A DNA stretch of 64,000 nucleotides from Alphaproteobacteria bacterium (GCA_021325525.1 JAJPHB010000067.1:1-64000); one strand, 5' to 3'. Positions 9,440-19,943 are shown, numbered from the stretch's first letter. Numbers and translations: made by a program. Notes: generated by a model not told the origin, from the sequence alone.

Positions 9440-10238
9440 CCGGACCGCGCTGCGGCGCCGCGTTCTGTCGGCGTTGATGCTGGCGCCGGTGGCGCTCTTC
9501 GCGGTTTGGTTGGGAGGGCCTGTCCTCTCGGCGGTGACGGCGCTCGCCGGCGCTCTCATGGCATGGGAATGGGCGCGGCTCTGCGGCCGCGGCCGGCTCG
9601 GCACGCGCGGGATCATCGCGATCGTCGCGATCGTTGCCGCCACTGCCGTGGCGACGGGGGGGGCGCCCATCGCCGCCCTCGGGCTCATCCTCGCTGCAAC
9701 AGGCCTCGTTGTCTTTCTCGGCAGCCGATCCTTCGAGACTGTCATTGCCGCCTTCGGACTGGTCTGGATCGGCATTCCCTGCATCGCGCTCGTTTGGCTG
9801 TCGCAGGATGCGACCGCCGGCCGGGCGACCGTCTTCTGGATTCTCGCGGTGGTCTGGGCCACCGATATCGGCGCCTATGGCTTCGGCCGCACGCTCGGCG
9901 GACCGCGGCTGGCGCCGCGGGCGAGCCCGAACAAGACCTGGTCGGGATTGCTCGGCGGCATCCTCTGCGCGAGCGTCGCGGGGACGCTGGCCGCAGTGGC
10001 GTTCGGGGCGGCGCTCTCGCCTATGCTGCCGGCGCTCAGCGCCCTTTTGGCGATTATCGCGCAATCCGGAGACCTCGCCGAATCGATGATGAAGCGCCAT
10101 TTCGGTGTGAAGGATTCGAGCAACCTCATTCCCGGCCATGGCGGGTTGCTCGACCGCCTCGACGGCCTGCTCACGGTCATTCCGACCGTCGCATTCCTGA
10201 GCATCCTTGCGGGCGGCAGCATGATGACGTGGCGGTGA
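9396..10238 (+). CDS. cdsA: Phosphatidate cytidylyltransferase (CDP-diglyceride synthase)
   Basis: Polytopic inner-membrane enzyme that makes CDP-diacylglycerol from phosphatidic acid and CTP. 280 residues with about eight hydrophobic helices. The family signature is complete near the C-terminus: [11 protein letters not shown] followed by [15 protein letters not shown], which binds the two-metal CTP site. The ATG at 9396 gives [14 protein letters not shown] and places the start 44 nt inside uppS; a later start would cut the first helix. Such overlap in uppS-cdsA suggests translational coupling. Confidence 0.95.
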   Translation: MAAIAATALPLARDSRTALRRRVLSALMLAPVALFAVWLGGPVLSAVTALAGALMAWEWARLCGRGRLGTRGIIAIVAIVAATAVATGGAPIAALGLILAATGLVVFLGSRSFETVIAAFGLVWIGIPCIALVWLSQDATAGRATVFWILAVVWATDIGAYGFGRTLGGPRLAPRASPNKTWSGLLGGILCASVAGTLAAVAFGAALSPMLPALSALLAIIAQSGDLAESMMKRHFGVKDSSNLIPGHGGLLDRLDGLLTVIPTVAFLSILAGGSMMTWR

Positions 10239-10255
10239 GGGCAGGAGTGAGGGCG

Positions 10256-11443
10256 ATGGGCGAAAAGCGCCAAAGGCGGCGTGTCACCGTGCTCGGCAGC
10301 ACCGGCTCGGTCGGCCGCAACACGATCGATCTCATCGAGCGTCAGACAGAGGATTTTTCCGTCGAGGCGCTGACCGCGCACCGCAACGTCGAAGTGCTAT
10401 CTGCTCAGGCCCGGCGGCTGAAGGCGCGCCTCGCCGTGGTCGGCGATCCCACCCGCTATGCCGAGCTGAAGCGCGCGTTGGCGGGAAGCGGCATCGAGGT
10501 CGCAGCGGGCGCGGAAGCGGTCGCCGAAGCGGCAGCGCGCCCGGCCGATTGGGTAATGGCGGCGATCGTCGGCGCCGCCGGCCTCGTGCCGACGCTCGAA
10601 GCTGTCCGGCGCGGCGCCATCGTCGCGCTCGCCAACAAGGAAGTCTTGGTCTGCGCCGGCGAACTCTTCATGGCCGAAGTGAGGCGCCACGGGGCGACAC
10701 TGCTCCCGGTCGACAGTGAGCACAACGCGATCTTCCAAGTGTTCGACAACGACCGAGTCGGCGCCATCGACCGGATCGTCCTGACGGGGAGCGGGGGCCC
10801 CTTCCGCGAACTCGCCTTCGACGCCATGGGCCATGTCACGCCGGAGCAGGCGATCGCCCATCCGAATTGGCGTATGGGTCCGAAGATCTCGGTCGATTCC
10901 GCGACCATGATGAACAAGGGCCTGGAGCTCATCGAAGCGCACCACCTGTTCGGACTTCCGGAACCGCAACTCGATATTCTCATCAACCATCAGTCGATCG
11001 TGCACGGCATGGTGGTCTACCGCGACGGCTCAGTGCTGGCGCAGCTCGGTGCCCCCGACATGCGCACGCCCATCGCCCATACGCTCGCCTGGCCCGAGCG
11101 CATGGCGGCGCCGACGCCGCGGCTCGACCTCGCCGCCCTCGGCCGGCTGACCTTCGCGGCGCCGGATGAAACGCGCTTCCCGGCGCTGCGCCTTGCGCGC
11201 GCCGCCTTGCGGCGGGGCGGCGCCTCCCCAACTATTCTCAATGCCGCCAATGAAATCGCAGTGCATGCTTTTCTCGAACGCGCCATCGGCTTTCTCGACA
11301 TCGCGCGTGTAGTCGAAGGTACGCTGGAGCGGCTGCGCGACGGCGTAATTGCCTCGCTGGAAGACGTCCACAATTTCGACACAGAGGCGCGTCAGCTTGC
11401 CGGCGGCCTGATCGGTCGGGAACGCCGGGCACGCGCCATTTAG
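10256..11443 (+). CDS. dxr: 1-deoxy-D-xylulose 5-phosphate reductoisomerase
   Basis: Second step of the MEP isoprenoid pathway; NADPH- and Mg-dependent. 395 residues. The nucleotide-binding start reads VTVLGSTGSVGRNTIDLI, and the metal/substrate site shows LANKEVLVCAGE, PVDSEHNAIFQ, LTGSGGPFRE and MGPKISVDSATMMNKGLELIEA-type sequence split over about 100 residues. The true start is the ATG at 10256 with GGAG upstream, although the frame is open far back through cdsA. Products lead to the undecaprenyl made by UppS, and ispDF later in the window continues the same pathway. Confidence 0.97.
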   Translation: MGEKRQRRRVTVLGSTGSVGRNTIDLIERQTEDFSVEALTAHRNVEVLSAQARRLKARLAVVGDPTRYAELKRALAGSGIEVAAGAEAVAEAAARPADWVMAAIVGAAGLVPTLEAVRRGAIVALANKEVLVCAGELFMAEVRRHGATLLPVDSEHNAIFQVFDNDRVGAIDRIVLTGSGGPFRELAFDAMGHVTPEQAIAHPNWRMGPKISVDSATMMNKGLELIEAHHLFGLPEPQLDILINHQSIVHGMVVYRDGSVLAQLGAPDMRTPIAHTLAWPERMAAPTPRLDLAALGRLTFAAPDETRFPALRLARAALRRGGASPTILNAANEIAVHAFLERAIGFLDIARVVEGTLERLRDGVIASLEDVHNFDTEARQLAGGLIGRERRARAI

Positions 11444-11461
11444 GAGAGCGAGATCACCAGC

Positions 11462-12598
11462 ATGAGCCTTCTCAGCGGCGGCCTCGGCTATATCGTGCCG
11501 TTCCTTGTCGTTCTCACTGTCCTTGTCTTTGTGCACGAGCTCGGCCACTACCTCGTCGCCCGCCGCAATGGCGTCAGGATCGAGGTGTTTTCGATCGGAT
11601 TCGGACCCGAGCTGCTCGGCTGGTTCGACCGCGCCGGGACACGGTGGAAGCTGAGCGCGATACCGCTCGGCGGCTACGTCAAGATGTTCGGCGACGCCGA
11701 TGCGAGTTCATCGCTGCCGACAGGCGTCATCGAGACGATGACGGCCGAGGAGCGCCGCGTCTCCTTCCACCACAAGCGTCTCGGCCAGCGCTTTGCCGTG
11801 GTGGTAGCGGGACCTGCCGCCAATTTCATATTCGCGATGCTGATTCTGGCGGTGCTCTATGCCACCGCAGGCCAGCCCTTCACCCCGCCCGAAGTTGTGC
11901 AGGTTCAGCCGAACAGCGCGGCTGCGAAGGGCGGCATCAAGCCGGGCGACCGGATCTTGCGGGTCGATGGCGAGCGGATCGAGCGCTTCGAGGACGTACA
12001 GCAGGCGGTCCGCCTCAATGACGGCGTGCCGATGCATATCCTCGTCCGCCGCGGCGATGCGGAAGTCGCGTTGACGGTGACGCCGCAGATCACCCCTATG
12101 ACCGACCGTTTCGGCAACGTTCATCACATCGCGCTGCTCGGGATCGGCGGCAGCGGCGTCGATTACGTGCGGCGCAATCCCGTCGCGGCCGTCGGCTGGG
12201 CCGCCGAGGAAACCTGGAACCTGACGAGCGGCACGCTGACGGCCCTGTGGCAGATGGTTATCGGGGCGCGCACGACCGAGGAGCTCGGGGGGCCGCTGCG
12301 CATCGCGCAGATGTCGGGCGAGATGGCGCAGGGCGGGGTCGTCGCGCTCATCGTGTTCATGGCGATGCTGTCGGTCAATCTCGGCCTCATCAATCTGTTC
12401 CCGATCCCGGTGCTGGACGGAGGCCATCTCCTCTTCTATGTGGCCGAGGCGATACGCGGTAAACCGCTCGGCCAAAAGGCGCAGGAATACGGGTTCCGGA
12501 TCGGGCTTGCCCTCGTCCTGACGCTGATGGTGTTTGCCACCTGGAACGATCTGGTGCATATCGGGATCGTCGAGTTCTTCCGCGGCTTGATCTCGTAA
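11462..12598 (+). CDS. rseP: Site-2 intramembrane zinc metalloprotease
   Basis: 378 residues. The catalytic zinc motif HELGH is at residues 25-29 inside the first transmembrane helix, the third ligand is in NLFPIPVLDGGH near residue 320, and a periplasmic PDZ domain lies between (PNSAAAKGGIKPGDRILRVDG). Members cut membrane-anchored anti-sigma factors in the envelope stress cascade and remove leftover signal peptides. The gene lies between dxr and bamA, as in most Proteobacteria, linking envelope stress control with outer-membrane assembly. Confidence 0.95.
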   Translation: MSLLSGGLGYIVPFLVVLTVLVFVHELGHYLVARRNGVRIEVFSIGFGPELLGWFDRAGTRWKLSAIPLGGYVKMFGDADASSSLPTGVIETMTAEERRVSFHHKRLGQRFAVVVAGPAANFIFAMLILAVLYATAGQPFTPPEVVQVQPNSAAAKGGIKPGDRILRVDGERIERFEDVQQAVRLNDGVPMHILVRRGDAEVALTVTPQITPMTDRFGNVHHIALLGIGGSGVDYVRRNPVAAVGWAAEETWNLTSGTLTALWQMVIGARTTEELGGPLRIAQMSGEMAQGGVVALIVFMAMLSVNLGLINLFPIPVLDGGHLLFYVAEAIRGKPLGQKAQEYGFRIGLALVLTLMVFATWNDLVHIGIVEFFRGLIS

Positions 12599-12625
12599 GG
12601 CTGCGGCGGTCCGGGGGGAAGCGCA

Positions 12626-14989
12626 TTGCGGTCTTGGTTCGGCAGCGTCTTTGTCTGTCTCTTCGCGGCGACGGCGCTCATCTGGGGTGCCGCGGCGTTC
12701 CCGGCCTCGGCCCAGACAGCGCCTTCCGCTGGCCAGCCGGCGCCAGCCGCCAATCCGCCGATCGCTGGAGAGGGGATCGTGCGCGAGATCCGGATCGAGG
12801 GCACGCAGCGGATCGAGCCTGAGACCGTCCGCTCCTATCTCCTCATTCAGCCCGGCGATCCGTTCAACAGCCAGCAGATCGACCGATCGCTCAAGGCGCT
12901 GTTCGCGACCGGCCTCTTTGCCGATGTGAGCTTGCGGCGCGATGGCGACGTGCTCGTCGTCCGCGTCCAGGAAAATCCGATCATCAACCGCGTCGCCTTC
13001 GAGGGAAACCGAAAATTCGACGACCAGACCTTGTCCGCCGAGCTCCAGCTCCGGCCGCGCGTCGTCTATACGCGGACCAAGGTGCAAGCCGATGTGAAGC
13101 GGCTGCTCGACCTCTATCGCCGCAGCGGCCGCTTCGCCGCGACGGTCGATCCGAAGGTGATCACCCTCGATCAGAACCGTGTCGATCTCGTCTTCGAGAT
13201 CGACGAAGGCTCGCTGACCGGGATCAGCAGCATCAATTTCGTCGGCAACAGGCATTTCAGCGCGAGCCGTCTCAAGGATGTGATCAACACCAAGGAGAGC
13301 CGCTGGTACCGTTTTCTGTCGACCAACGACACCTACGATCCGGACCGCATCACCTTCGATCGTGAGCTTCTGCGGAAATTCTATCTCGGCCAGGGCTACG
13401 CGGATTTCCGCGTGGTGTCGGCGGTGGCCGAGCTGACGCCGGCGCGAGACGCGTTCTTCATCACCTATACGGTCGAGGAGGGCGAGCGCTACAAATTCGG
13501 CAAGATCGATCTCGTCAGCCAGATCAAGGATCTCGACATCGCTCCCCTGAGGCCGCTGATCACGGTGAAGGAAGGCGACTGGTACAATGCCGACGAGGTC
13601 GAGAAGAGCATAACCAATCTCACCAACGAGCTCGGTAACCGGGGATTCGCCTTCGTCGACATTCGCCCCCGCGTCAATCGCAACCGCGAAGCAAGAACGG
13701 TCGATGTAACCTTCGACATCCAGGAGGGGCCGCGCGTCTATGTCGAGCGCATCGACATCACCGGTAATGTGCGGACGCTCGACAGCGTCATCCGCCGCGA
13801 GTTCCGCCTCGTCGAGGGCGATGCTTTCAACACCGCGAAGCTGCGCCGTTCGCAGCAGCGCATCCGCAATCTCGGCTTCTTCAAGAAGGTCGATGTCACC
13901 AACACCCAGGGCAGCGCCCCGGACCGCACGGTCATTACCGTCGATGTCGAGGAACAGTCGACCGGCGAGCTCTCGGTCGGCGGCGGCTTCTCGACGACGG
14001 ACGGGCCGCTGGGCGACATCAACCTGCGCGAGCGCAACCTTCTCGGCCGCGGGCTCGACGCCCGCGTCGGGTTCCAGCTCTCGGCCCGCGCCCAGCAAGT
14101 CGATCTGAGCTTCACCGATCCCTACTTCCTCGACCGAAACCTGTCGGCCGGCTTCGACCTTTTCCAGGTCGATCAACAGAACCAGCTCAATGCTGTCTTC
14201 AGCGAATTCAGCGTCGGCGGCGCCTTGCGCGCCGGCTATCAGCTCACGGAAAATTTGCGCCAGACGCTGACCTACACCCTGCGCACCGATCGAATCTTCG
14301 ACATTCAGCCGAATGCGTCGCTCTTCATTCAGCAGGAGGCGGGGCGGCGCCTCACCTCATCGGTCGGCCAGGTCCTGTCCTACGACAGGCGCGATAGCAT
14401 CACCGATCCGACCGAGGGCTACCTGGTCTCGCTCGGTACCGATCTCGCCGGCGCCGGTGGCGATGTGCGGTACGTCCGCAGCAAGGTGACCGGCGCCTAC
14501 TACTATCCCTTCTCTCCGGACTACATCCTCAGCCTGACCGGCGAGGTCGGCGACATTCACGGCCTCGGTCAGGGCGTCCGCATCGAGGATCGTTTCTTCG
14601 TCGGGGGCGACAATCTGCGCGGTTTCGCCACGGCCGGCATCGGTCCGCGCGACGTCACGACCAATGACGCGCTGGGCGGCAACGAATATTATGTCGGCTC
14701 GGTCGGCCTCTCCTTCCCGCTGGGCTTGCCGCAGGAATTCGGGGTATCGGGACGCGTCTTCAGCGATTTCGGCAGTCTTTTCGGCGTCGATCAACAGGCG
14801 ATCATCACGACCTCGACCTCGAGCGTCACCAGCTTCACCAATTCCCGGGCGCTTCGGCTCTCTGCCGGGACCGGCCTCTCGTGGAAATCGCCCCTCGGCC
14901 CGATCCGCCTCGATGTCGCCCTGCCGATCTTGAAACAGCCGCTCGACAAACGCGAATTCTTCCGGGTCGGCTTTGGTACGAGGTTCTGA
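12626..14989 (+). CDS. bamA: Outer-membrane protein assembly factor BamA
   Basis: 787 residues, the usual length. A signal peptide (about residues 1-30, ending ASAQT) is followed by five POTRA repeats, starting with GEGIVREIRIEGTQRIEPETV, and by a C-terminal 16-strand barrel with the lid-lock motif VRIEDRFFVGG. The last residue is Phe, the beta-signal end (RVGFGTRF). It inserts beta-barrel proteins and the LPS transporter. The start is TTG at 12626, placed 6 nt after GGGGGAA; this keeps an intact signal peptide, which later starts would break. Confidence 0.96.
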   Translation: MRSWFGSVFVCLFAATALIWGAAAFPASAQTAPSAGQPAPAANPPIAGEGIVREIRIEGTQRIEPETVRSYLLIQPGDPFNSQQIDRSLKALFATGLFADVSLRRDGDVLVVRVQENPIINRVAFEGNRKFDDQTLSAELQLRPRVVYTRTKVQADVKRLLDLYRRSGRFAATVDPKVITLDQNRVDLVFEIDEGSLTGISSINFVGNRHFSASRLKDVINTKESRWYRFLSTNDTYDPDRITFDRELLRKFYLGQGYADFRVVSAVAELTPARDAFFITYTVEEGERYKFGKIDLVSQIKDLDIAPLRPLITVKEGDWYNADEVEKSITNLTNELGNRGFAFVDIRPRVNRNREARTVDVTFDIQEGPRVYVERIDITGNVRTLDSVIRREFRLVEGDAFNTAKLRRSQQRIRNLGFFKKVDVTNTQGSAPDRTVITVDVEEQSTGELSVGGGFSTTDGPLGDINLRERNLLGRGLDARVGFQLSARAQQVDLSFTDPYFLDRNLSAGFDLFQVDQQNQLNAVFSEFSVGGALRAGYQLTENLRQTLTYTLRTDRIFDIQPNASLFIQQEAGRRLTSSVGQVLSYDRRDSITDPTEGYLVSLGTDLAGAGGDVRYVRSKVTGAYYYPFSPDYILSLTGEVGDIHGLGQGVRIEDRFFVGGDNLRGFATAGIGPRDVTTNDALGGNEYYVGSVGLSFPLGLPQEFGVSGRVFSDFGSLFGVDQQAIITTSTSSVTSFTNSRALRLSAGTGLSWKSPLGPIRLDVALPILKQPLDKREFFRVGFGTRF

Positions 14990-15625
14990 ATGTCGATGAT
15001 GCTCGCTCGCCGTGCGGCGGTCGCCGTGGCGCTCCTGGCCGCCGGTTCGATCGCTTCCGCGGCATCGGCCGCGGATGCGCCCGCGGCGCCTCCGGCGATC
15101 AACGTCATGGTGGTCGATACGGCGCGCGTCCTGCACGAGTCGAAGGCGGGGAAGGCGATCGAGAGCCAGCTCCGGCAGCGCTATACCTCCTATCAGCAGA
15201 GCATCTCGAAGCAGGAAGCCGATCTCGCTTCGGCTCAGCAGGAGCTGCAGAAGCAAAAGGCGATTCTTGCCCAAGACGCGTTCGCCGAGAAGGTGAAGGA
15301 GTTCGAGACGCGCTACGGCGAGGCGCGACAGAAAGCGCAGGAGTCACAGCGCGAGCTCGTGCAGGGCGAGAACGAGGCGAAGGGGAAGGTTCTTGTCGCG
15401 ATGCGGCAGATCCTGGAAGAGATGGCGCGCGAGCGCCACGCCAACCTTGTTCTCGACCGCACCGTGGTCATGATCTTCGATGCGCATTTCGAAGTGACGG
15501 ATGACGTGATCAAGCGCCTCGACGAGAAGATGCCGACCCTGACCGTGAGCTTCCATGCCCCCGAGCAGGCGGCGCCATCCCCCGGCAAGCCAGCGGCGAA
15601 GAAGCCGGCGCCCAAAAAGAATTAA
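14990..15625 (+). CDS. skp: Periplasmic OmpH/Skp-family chaperone
   Basis: 211 residues. A signal peptide (about 1-27, ending ASAASA) is followed by the short conserved core [19 protein letters not shown] and two long charged helices forming the Skp tentacles (about 50-170), then a Pro/Ala/Lys-rich tail. Skp holds unfolded outer-membrane proteins for delivery to BamA. The ATG directly abuts the bamA stop (TGAATG). The C-terminal tail with [12 protein letters not shown] is longer than in enterobacterial Skp. Confidence 0.92.
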   Translation: MSMMLARRAAVAVALLAAGSIASAASAADAPAAPPAINVMVVDTARVLHESKAGKAIESQLRQRYTSYQQSISKQEADLASAQQELQKQKAILAQDAFAEKVKEFETRYGEARQKAQESQRELVQGENEAKGKVLVAMRQILEEMARERHANLVLDRTVVMIFDAHFEVTDDVIKRLDEKMPTLTVSFHAPEQAAPSPGKPAAKKPAPKKN

Positions 15626-16647
15626 TGGCCGATCCGCGCTTCTTCACCGTCGCCGGACCATTCACCCTGGCCGAGCTTGCGGCGCGGACAGGAACGGAAA
15701 TCGGCGGCGCCGGCAATCGCGACCTCGTCTTGCGCGATGTGGCGCCCGTGGACATGGCGGGCCCCACTGATGTGACCTTCCTCGACAATCGGAAATACGT
15801 CGAGGCGTTCACGCGGAGCCGCGCCGGCGCCGCCTTCGTGCATCGCGAGCTCGCGTCTCGCGCCCCGCGCGGCATGTCGCTCCTGATCGGCGATCAGCCC
15901 TACAAGGCCTATGCGCTGGCGGCGCAGGCCTTCTATCCGCCGTCGCGGTTGCGGCCGGGAATAGCTCAGAGCGCCGTCATCGATCCGACGGCGCGGCTGG
16001 GCCCTGGCTGCGAGATCGCTCCTCATGTCGTGATCGGCGCCGGAGTCGAGATCGGCGCCGATTGCCGGATCGGCGCCAACAGCGTCATCGGCGATGGCGT
16101 CGTCATCGGCGCGGGGGCACGGATCGGGCCGAATGTCACATTGAGCCACTGCCTCATCGGCGCACGCGTCACCATCCTTCCCGGGGCGCGCATCGGCCAG
16201 GACGGCTTCGGATTCGCTCCAGACCCCGCGGGCCATGTGCGGATCCCGCAGCTCGGCCGCGTCCGCATCGGCGACGACGTCGAGGTCGGCGCCAACACCA
16301 CGATCGACCGCGGCGCCGGCCCCGACACGATCATCGGCGACGGCACCATGATTGATAATCTTGTACAAATCGGGCACAACGTCACGATAGGCCGCCGCTG
16401 CGTCCTGGTCGCGCAAGTGGGGATCTCCGGAAGCACCACGCTCGACGATTTCGCCATGATTGGCGGTCAGGGCGGATTGGCCGGCCACCTGACGATCGGC
16501 AAGGGCGCCCGCATTGCCGCGCATAGCGGCGTCATGCGCGATGTCGGTCCGGGCGAAACCGTTTGCGGATTTCCGGCGCTGCCATCGCGGGAGTTTTGGC
16601 GCGGCGTCGCCCTGGTGCAGCGGCTGGCGCGGAAGAAGGGAGCGTAG
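15625..16647 (+). CDS. lpxD: UDP-3-O-acylglucosamine N-acyltransferase
   Basis: Third step of lipid A synthesis: adds the N-linked hydroxyacyl chain. 340 residues, with an N-terminal uridine-binding domain (about 1-100) and a left-handed beta helix built of hexapeptide repeats ([20 protein letters not shown] and many others). The catalytic His lies in [11 protein letters not shown]. The start codon shares one base with the skp stop (TAATG). The domain order and length match LpxD rather than LpxA. Confidence 0.96.
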   Translation: MADPRFFTVAGPFTLAELAARTGTEIGGAGNRDLVLRDVAPVDMAGPTDVTFLDNRKYVEAFTRSRAGAAFVHRELASRAPRGMSLLIGDQPYKAYALAAQAFYPPSRLRPGIAQSAVIDPTARLGPGCEIAPHVVIGAGVEIGADCRIGANSVIGDGVVIGAGARIGPNVTLSHCLIGARVTILPGARIGQDGFGFAPDPAGHVRIPQLGRVRIGDDVEVGANTTIDRGAGPDTIIGDGTMIDNLVQIGHNVTIGRRCVLVAQVGISGSTTLDDFAMIGGQGGLAGHLTIGKGARIAAHSGVMRDVGPGETVCGFPALPSREFWRGVALVQRLARKKGA

Positions 16648-16649
16648 GC

Positions 16650-17117
16650 ATGGACTCGGCCAGCCAGCAGCGGCGAGTGCCGGATATCGACATCCAACGA
16701 ATTCGGGAGATGATCCCGCACCGTTATCCCTTTCTCATGATCGACCGCGTTGTCGAGATCGTGCCGAACGAAAGCGCCGTCGGGATCAAGAACGTGTCGA
16801 TCAACGAGCCTTATTTTGCCGGCCATTTTCCGCAGCGGCCGGTGATGCCCGGCGTCCTCATCATCGAGGCGATGGCGCAGACGGCGGCGGTTCTGGTGGT
16901 CCAGACGATCGGCAAGGAGGCCGAAGGCAAGCTCGTCTATTTCACGAATGTCGAGAACGCGCGCTTCCGTCGGCCGGTCTTTCCCGGCGACACGCTGCGC
17001 GTGCATGTGCAAAAACAGCGCAACCGCCTCAGCGTCTGGAAGTTCTCCGCGGAAGCGCTCGTCGAAGGGCGAGTGGTCGCCGAGGCGACCTATGCCGCAA
17101 TGCTGATGGACGCCTGA
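16650..17117 (+). CDS. fabZ: 3-hydroxyacyl-[ACP] dehydratase FabZ
   Basis: 155-residue hot-dog fold dehydratase of fatty-acid elongation. Conserved parts are MIPHRYPFLMIDRV, then FAGHFPQRPVMPGVLIIEAM with the catalytic His and the Glu of EAMAQ. It starts 2 nt after the lpxD stop. FabZ competes with LpxA/LpxD for hydroxyacyl-ACP, which explains its conserved place between lpxD and lpxA. Confidence 0.97.
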   Translation: MDSASQQRRVPDIDIQRIREMIPHRYPFLMIDRVVEIVPNESAVGIKNVSINEPYFAGHFPQRPVMPGVLIIEAMAQTAAVLVVQTIGKEAEGKLVYFTNVENARFRRPVFPGDTLRVHVQKQRNRLSVWKFSAEALVEGRVVAEATYAAMLMDA

Positions 17118-17131
17118 GCCGGCATGACGAC

Positions 17132-17929
17132 ATGACGAGGATTCACGCGACGGCAATCGTCGAGCCCGGCGCGAAGCTGGCGGAGTCGGTTCTGGTCGGG
17201 CCTTACTGCCATATAGGCGGCGAGGTCGAGCTCGAGGACGGCGTCGCCCTCCATTCGCATGTCGTCGTCGCCGGGCGCACTACGATCGGCGCCGGAACCC
17301 GGATTTTTCCGTTCGCGTCGATCGGGCATCCGCCGCAGGACCTCAAATATGCGGGCGAGCCGTCGCGGCTCGTCATCGGTCGCGACAACACCATTCGCGA
17401 GCACGTGACCATGAATCCCGGCACCAAAGGCGGCGGAATGGTGACGCGCGTCGGCAATGGCTGTCTCTTCATGGTCGGAGTCCATGTCGCCCATGACTGC
17501 ACCGTGGGCGATCACGTCGTCATGGCCAACAACGCCACGCTCGGCGGCCATGTCGTCGTCGGCGACCATGCCGTTCTGGGCGGGCTCTCGGCAGTCCATC
17601 AATTCGTCCGCATCGGCCAGCATGCGATGATCGGCGGTATGTCGGGCGTCGAACGCGACGTCATCCCCTATGGTTCGGTGATGGGGGATCGCGCGCGGCT
17701 TTCCGGCCTCAACATCATCGGGATGCAGCGCCGCGGCTTCTCGCGCGAGGAAATCCAGACCCTGCGCAGCGCCTTTCAGCTTCTCTTCGCCGAGAACGGC
17801 ACGTTCAGCGTCAGGGTCGACGAGATTGCCGCGCGCTTTCCCGACTCGAAGCCGATTCAGGACATCGTGGCCTTCATCCGCGCCGATTCCAGCCGCGGCC
17901 TCTGCAAGCCCGATGGGAATGGCGGGTAA
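17132..17929 (+). CDS. lpxA: UDP-N-acetylglucosamine acyltransferase
   Basis: First step of lipid A synthesis. 265 residues: a left-handed beta helix from about residue 4 to 190 and a C-terminal helical domain. The catalytic His is in MVGVHVAHDCTVG. HPPQDLKYAGEPSRL is a characteristic LpxA segment. The ATG at 17132 follows the fabZ stop by 14 nt; the frame is open much further upstream without homology. The 3' end overlaps lpxI by 17 nt. Confidence 0.97.
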   Translation: MTRIHATAIVEPGAKLAESVLVGPYCHIGGEVELEDGVALHSHVVVAGRTTIGAGTRIFPFASIGHPPQDLKYAGEPSRLVIGRDNTIREHVTMNPGTKGGGMVTRVGNGCLFMVGVHVAHDCTVGDHVVMANNATLGGHVVVGDHAVLGGLSAVHQFVRIGQHAMIGGMSGVERDVIPYGSVMGDRARLSGLNIIGMQRRGFSREEIQTLRSAFQLLFAENGTFSVRVDEIAARFPDSKPIQDIVAFIRADSSRGLCKPDGNGG

Positions 17930-18737
17930 GCTCGGCATCCTCGCCGGTTCCGGCGATCTGCCGCGTCGCCTCATCGAAGCGTGCCGAGCCGCCGGGCGCC
18001 CTTTTTTCGTCCTCGCCTTCGCCGGCGAAGCCGATCCCGCAGCTCTCATCGGCGTGCCTCACGCCGTCCTTCGGCTCGGCGCTGCCGGCGACGGCTTCCG
18101 GCTCCTGCGGGAGAACGGTGTCGAGGAGCTGGTCTTTGCCGGCGCCATCCGCCGGCCGACGGTCGCTTCGCTGCGGCCGGACTGGCGCGCCGCCAAATTT
18201 TTCGCCCGCATCGGCTACCGTGCGCTTGGCGATAACGGGCTTCTGTCTGCTGTCATCCGCGAGCTGGAAGAGGAAGGCTTTCGGGTCGTCGGCGCCGATG
18301 CCATTCTCGGCGAGGGTCTCGCCCCCACGGGCCCGTTGGGGCGCCTGAAGCCGGATGCCCAAGCGGAAGCCGATATCGCTCACGGCCTCGCCGTCGCCCG
18401 CGCTCTCGGCGCCCTCGATATCGGCCAGGCGGTGGTCGTTCAGCAAGGCCTCGTCCTCGGCGTCGAAGCGATCGAAGGGACGGATGCGCTGTTGGCGCGC
18501 TGCGGAACGCTCCGCCGCGACGGGCCGGGCGGCGTTCTCGTCAAGATCGCCAAGCCGGGCCAAGAGCGTCGCGCCGATCTGCCGACGATCGGCCCCCGAA
18601 CGGTCGTAGGAGCGCGCGATGCGGGACTGCGCGGCATCGCCGTCGAAGCGGGATCGACCATCGTGCTCGACCGCACAGCCCTCGCAGAAGCGGCGGATCA
18701 GGCCGGGCTGTTCATTCTCGGCATTTCTCCCGCGTGA
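17913..18737 (+). CDS. lpxI: UDP-2,3-diacylglucosamine pyrophosphatase LpxI
   Basis: 274 residues of the LpxI family (former DUF1009), which replaces LpxH in most Alphaproteobacteria and releases UMP to give lipid X. N-terminal GKLGILAGSGDLPRRLIEACRA and the C-terminal block with RADLPTIGPRTV and TIVLDRTALAEAADQAG are typical. Two in-frame ATGs (17913, 17919) are possible starts, both inside the lpxA 3' end. It lies between lpxA and lpxB as expected. Confidence 0.94.
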   Translation: MGMAGKLGILAGSGDLPRRLIEACRAAGRPFFVLAFAGEADPAALIGVPHAVLRLGAAGDGFRLLRENGVEELVFAGAIRRPTVASLRPDWRAAKFFARIGYRALGDNGLLSAVIRELEEEGFRVVGADAILGEGLAPTGPLGRLKPDAQAEADIAHGLAVARALGALDIGQAVVVQQGLVLGVEAIEGTDALLARCGTLRRDGPGGVLVKIAKPGQERRADLPTIGPRTVVGARDAGLRGIAVEAGSTIVLDRTALAEAADQAGLFILGISPA

Positions 18738-19930
18738 GGCCGCGCGTGCCGGAAGAGTCGGCCGGCAAGGCGCCGTTCATCTTCATCATCGCCGGAGAGC
18801 CCTCGGGCGACGTCCTCGGCGGCGCGCTCATGGCGGCGCTCAAGGCGCGGACGGGCGGCGCGGTGCGGTTCGCCGGCATCGGCGGCGAGCGGATGGGCGA
18901 GGAGGGGCTGCGCTCGCTGGTGCCGATCGAGGAGCTGGCGATCATCGGCCTCGCCGAGGTCCTCCCCCGCGCACGCCGGATTTTTCGCCGAGTCCGCGAA
19001 ACGGTGGACGCGGTCGTCCGCCTGCGGCCCGACGCCGTCGTGACCATCGACAGCTCCGGCTTCACCTGGCGCGTCGCCCAGCGCCTGCGCGCCCGTGGCG
19101 AGACATTGCCGCTCATTCACTACGTGGCGCCGATGGTGTGGGCGTGGCGGGCCGGCAAGGCGCGGCGGATGGCGCGCTGGTACGATCACCTCCTGGCGTT
19201 GCTGCCCTTTGAGCCGCCCTATTTCGCGGCGGTCGGCCTGCCTTGCAGCTATGTCGGCCACCCCATTCTCGAAAGCGGCGCAGAGGCGGGGGACGGGCCC
19301 GGCTTCCGTCTTCGCCACGACATCCCGGCCGATGCGCCGCTCCTCTGTCTCTTGCCCGGCAGCCGCAGCGGCGAGGTCGGGCGGATGCTGCCGGTCTTCG
19401 CCGCGACGCTGCGCCATCTGCTGCCGGATTTCCCTCGCCTTCACCTCGTCGTGCCATGCGTCGATTTCCTGGCGGAGCGCGTCGAGCAGGTGGTCTCGGC
19501 CTGGCCGGCTCGGGCCATCGTGGTCCGCGGCCGGGCCGAAAAATACGCAGCTTTCGCCGCGAGCAACCTCGCCCTCGCGACCTCCGGGACGGTTGCACTC
19601 GAATTGGCCCTCGCCGAGCTTCCGGCGGTCATCGCCTATCGCGCGAACCCGGTCACCGCCTGGCTGCTCCGCCGCGTCGTCAAGGCGCCTTACGCCAACC
19701 TCGTGAACCTGATCCTCGGGCGCGAGGCGATCCCCGAATTGCTGCTGGAGGAGTGCACGCCGGACAGGCTAAGCTCGGCCGTCGCCGTGCTGCTCCGCAA
19801 CGGGGCGGCGCGTGCCGAACAGATCGACGCTTATCGCGAAGGTCTGGAGCGCCTCGGGCGCGGCGGGCTCTCTCCGGCTCTTCGCGCCGCCGACAAGGTG
19901 CTCGAGATCATCGCGGCGCGACATGCTTGA
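18734..19930 (+). CDS. lpxB: Lipid-A-disaccharide synthase
   Basis: GT-B glycosyltransferase joining lipid X and UDP-diacylglucosamine. 398 residues. Visible features are the N-terminal [16 protein letters not shown] glycine-rich loop, [33 protein letters not shown] in two adjacent conserved blocks, YVGHPILE and a C-terminal [19 protein letters not shown] block. The GTG start overlaps the lpxI stop (GTGA); a GTG four codons later is an alternative. It is the last lipid A gene of the operon. Confidence 0.96.
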   Translation: MRPRVPEESAGKAPFIFIIAGEPSGDVLGGALMAALKARTGGAVRFAGIGGERMGEEGLRSLVPIEELAIIGLAEVLPRARRIFRRVRETVDAVVRLRPDAVVTIDSSGFTWRVAQRLRARGETLPLIHYVAPMVWAWRAGKARRMARWYDHLLALLPFEPPYFAAVGLPCSYVGHPILESGAEAGDGPGFRLRHDIPADAPLLCLLPGSRSGEVGRMLPVFAATLRHLLPDFPRLHLVVPCVDFLAERVEQVVSAWPARAIVVRGRAEKYAAFAASNLALATSGTVALELALAELPAVIAYRANPVTAWLLRRVVKAPYANLVNLILGREAIPELLLEECTPDRLSSAVAVLLRNGAARAEQIDAYREGLERLGRGGLSPALRAADKVLEIIAARHA

Positions 19931-19943
19931 CGGAGGAAGCCGA

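Noticed and set aside
9506-10255. Upstream extension of the dxr frame by 250 codons
   Set aside because: It lies over cdsA in another frame, is Arg-rich and unconserved; dxr starts at 10256 with a good ribosome site.
11708-14176. Long open frame of 822 codons on the minus strand
   Set aside because: It is antisense to rseP and bamA, both certain genes, and its translation is a low-complexity Asp/Arg/Ala-rich product typical of shadow frames in high-GC DNA.
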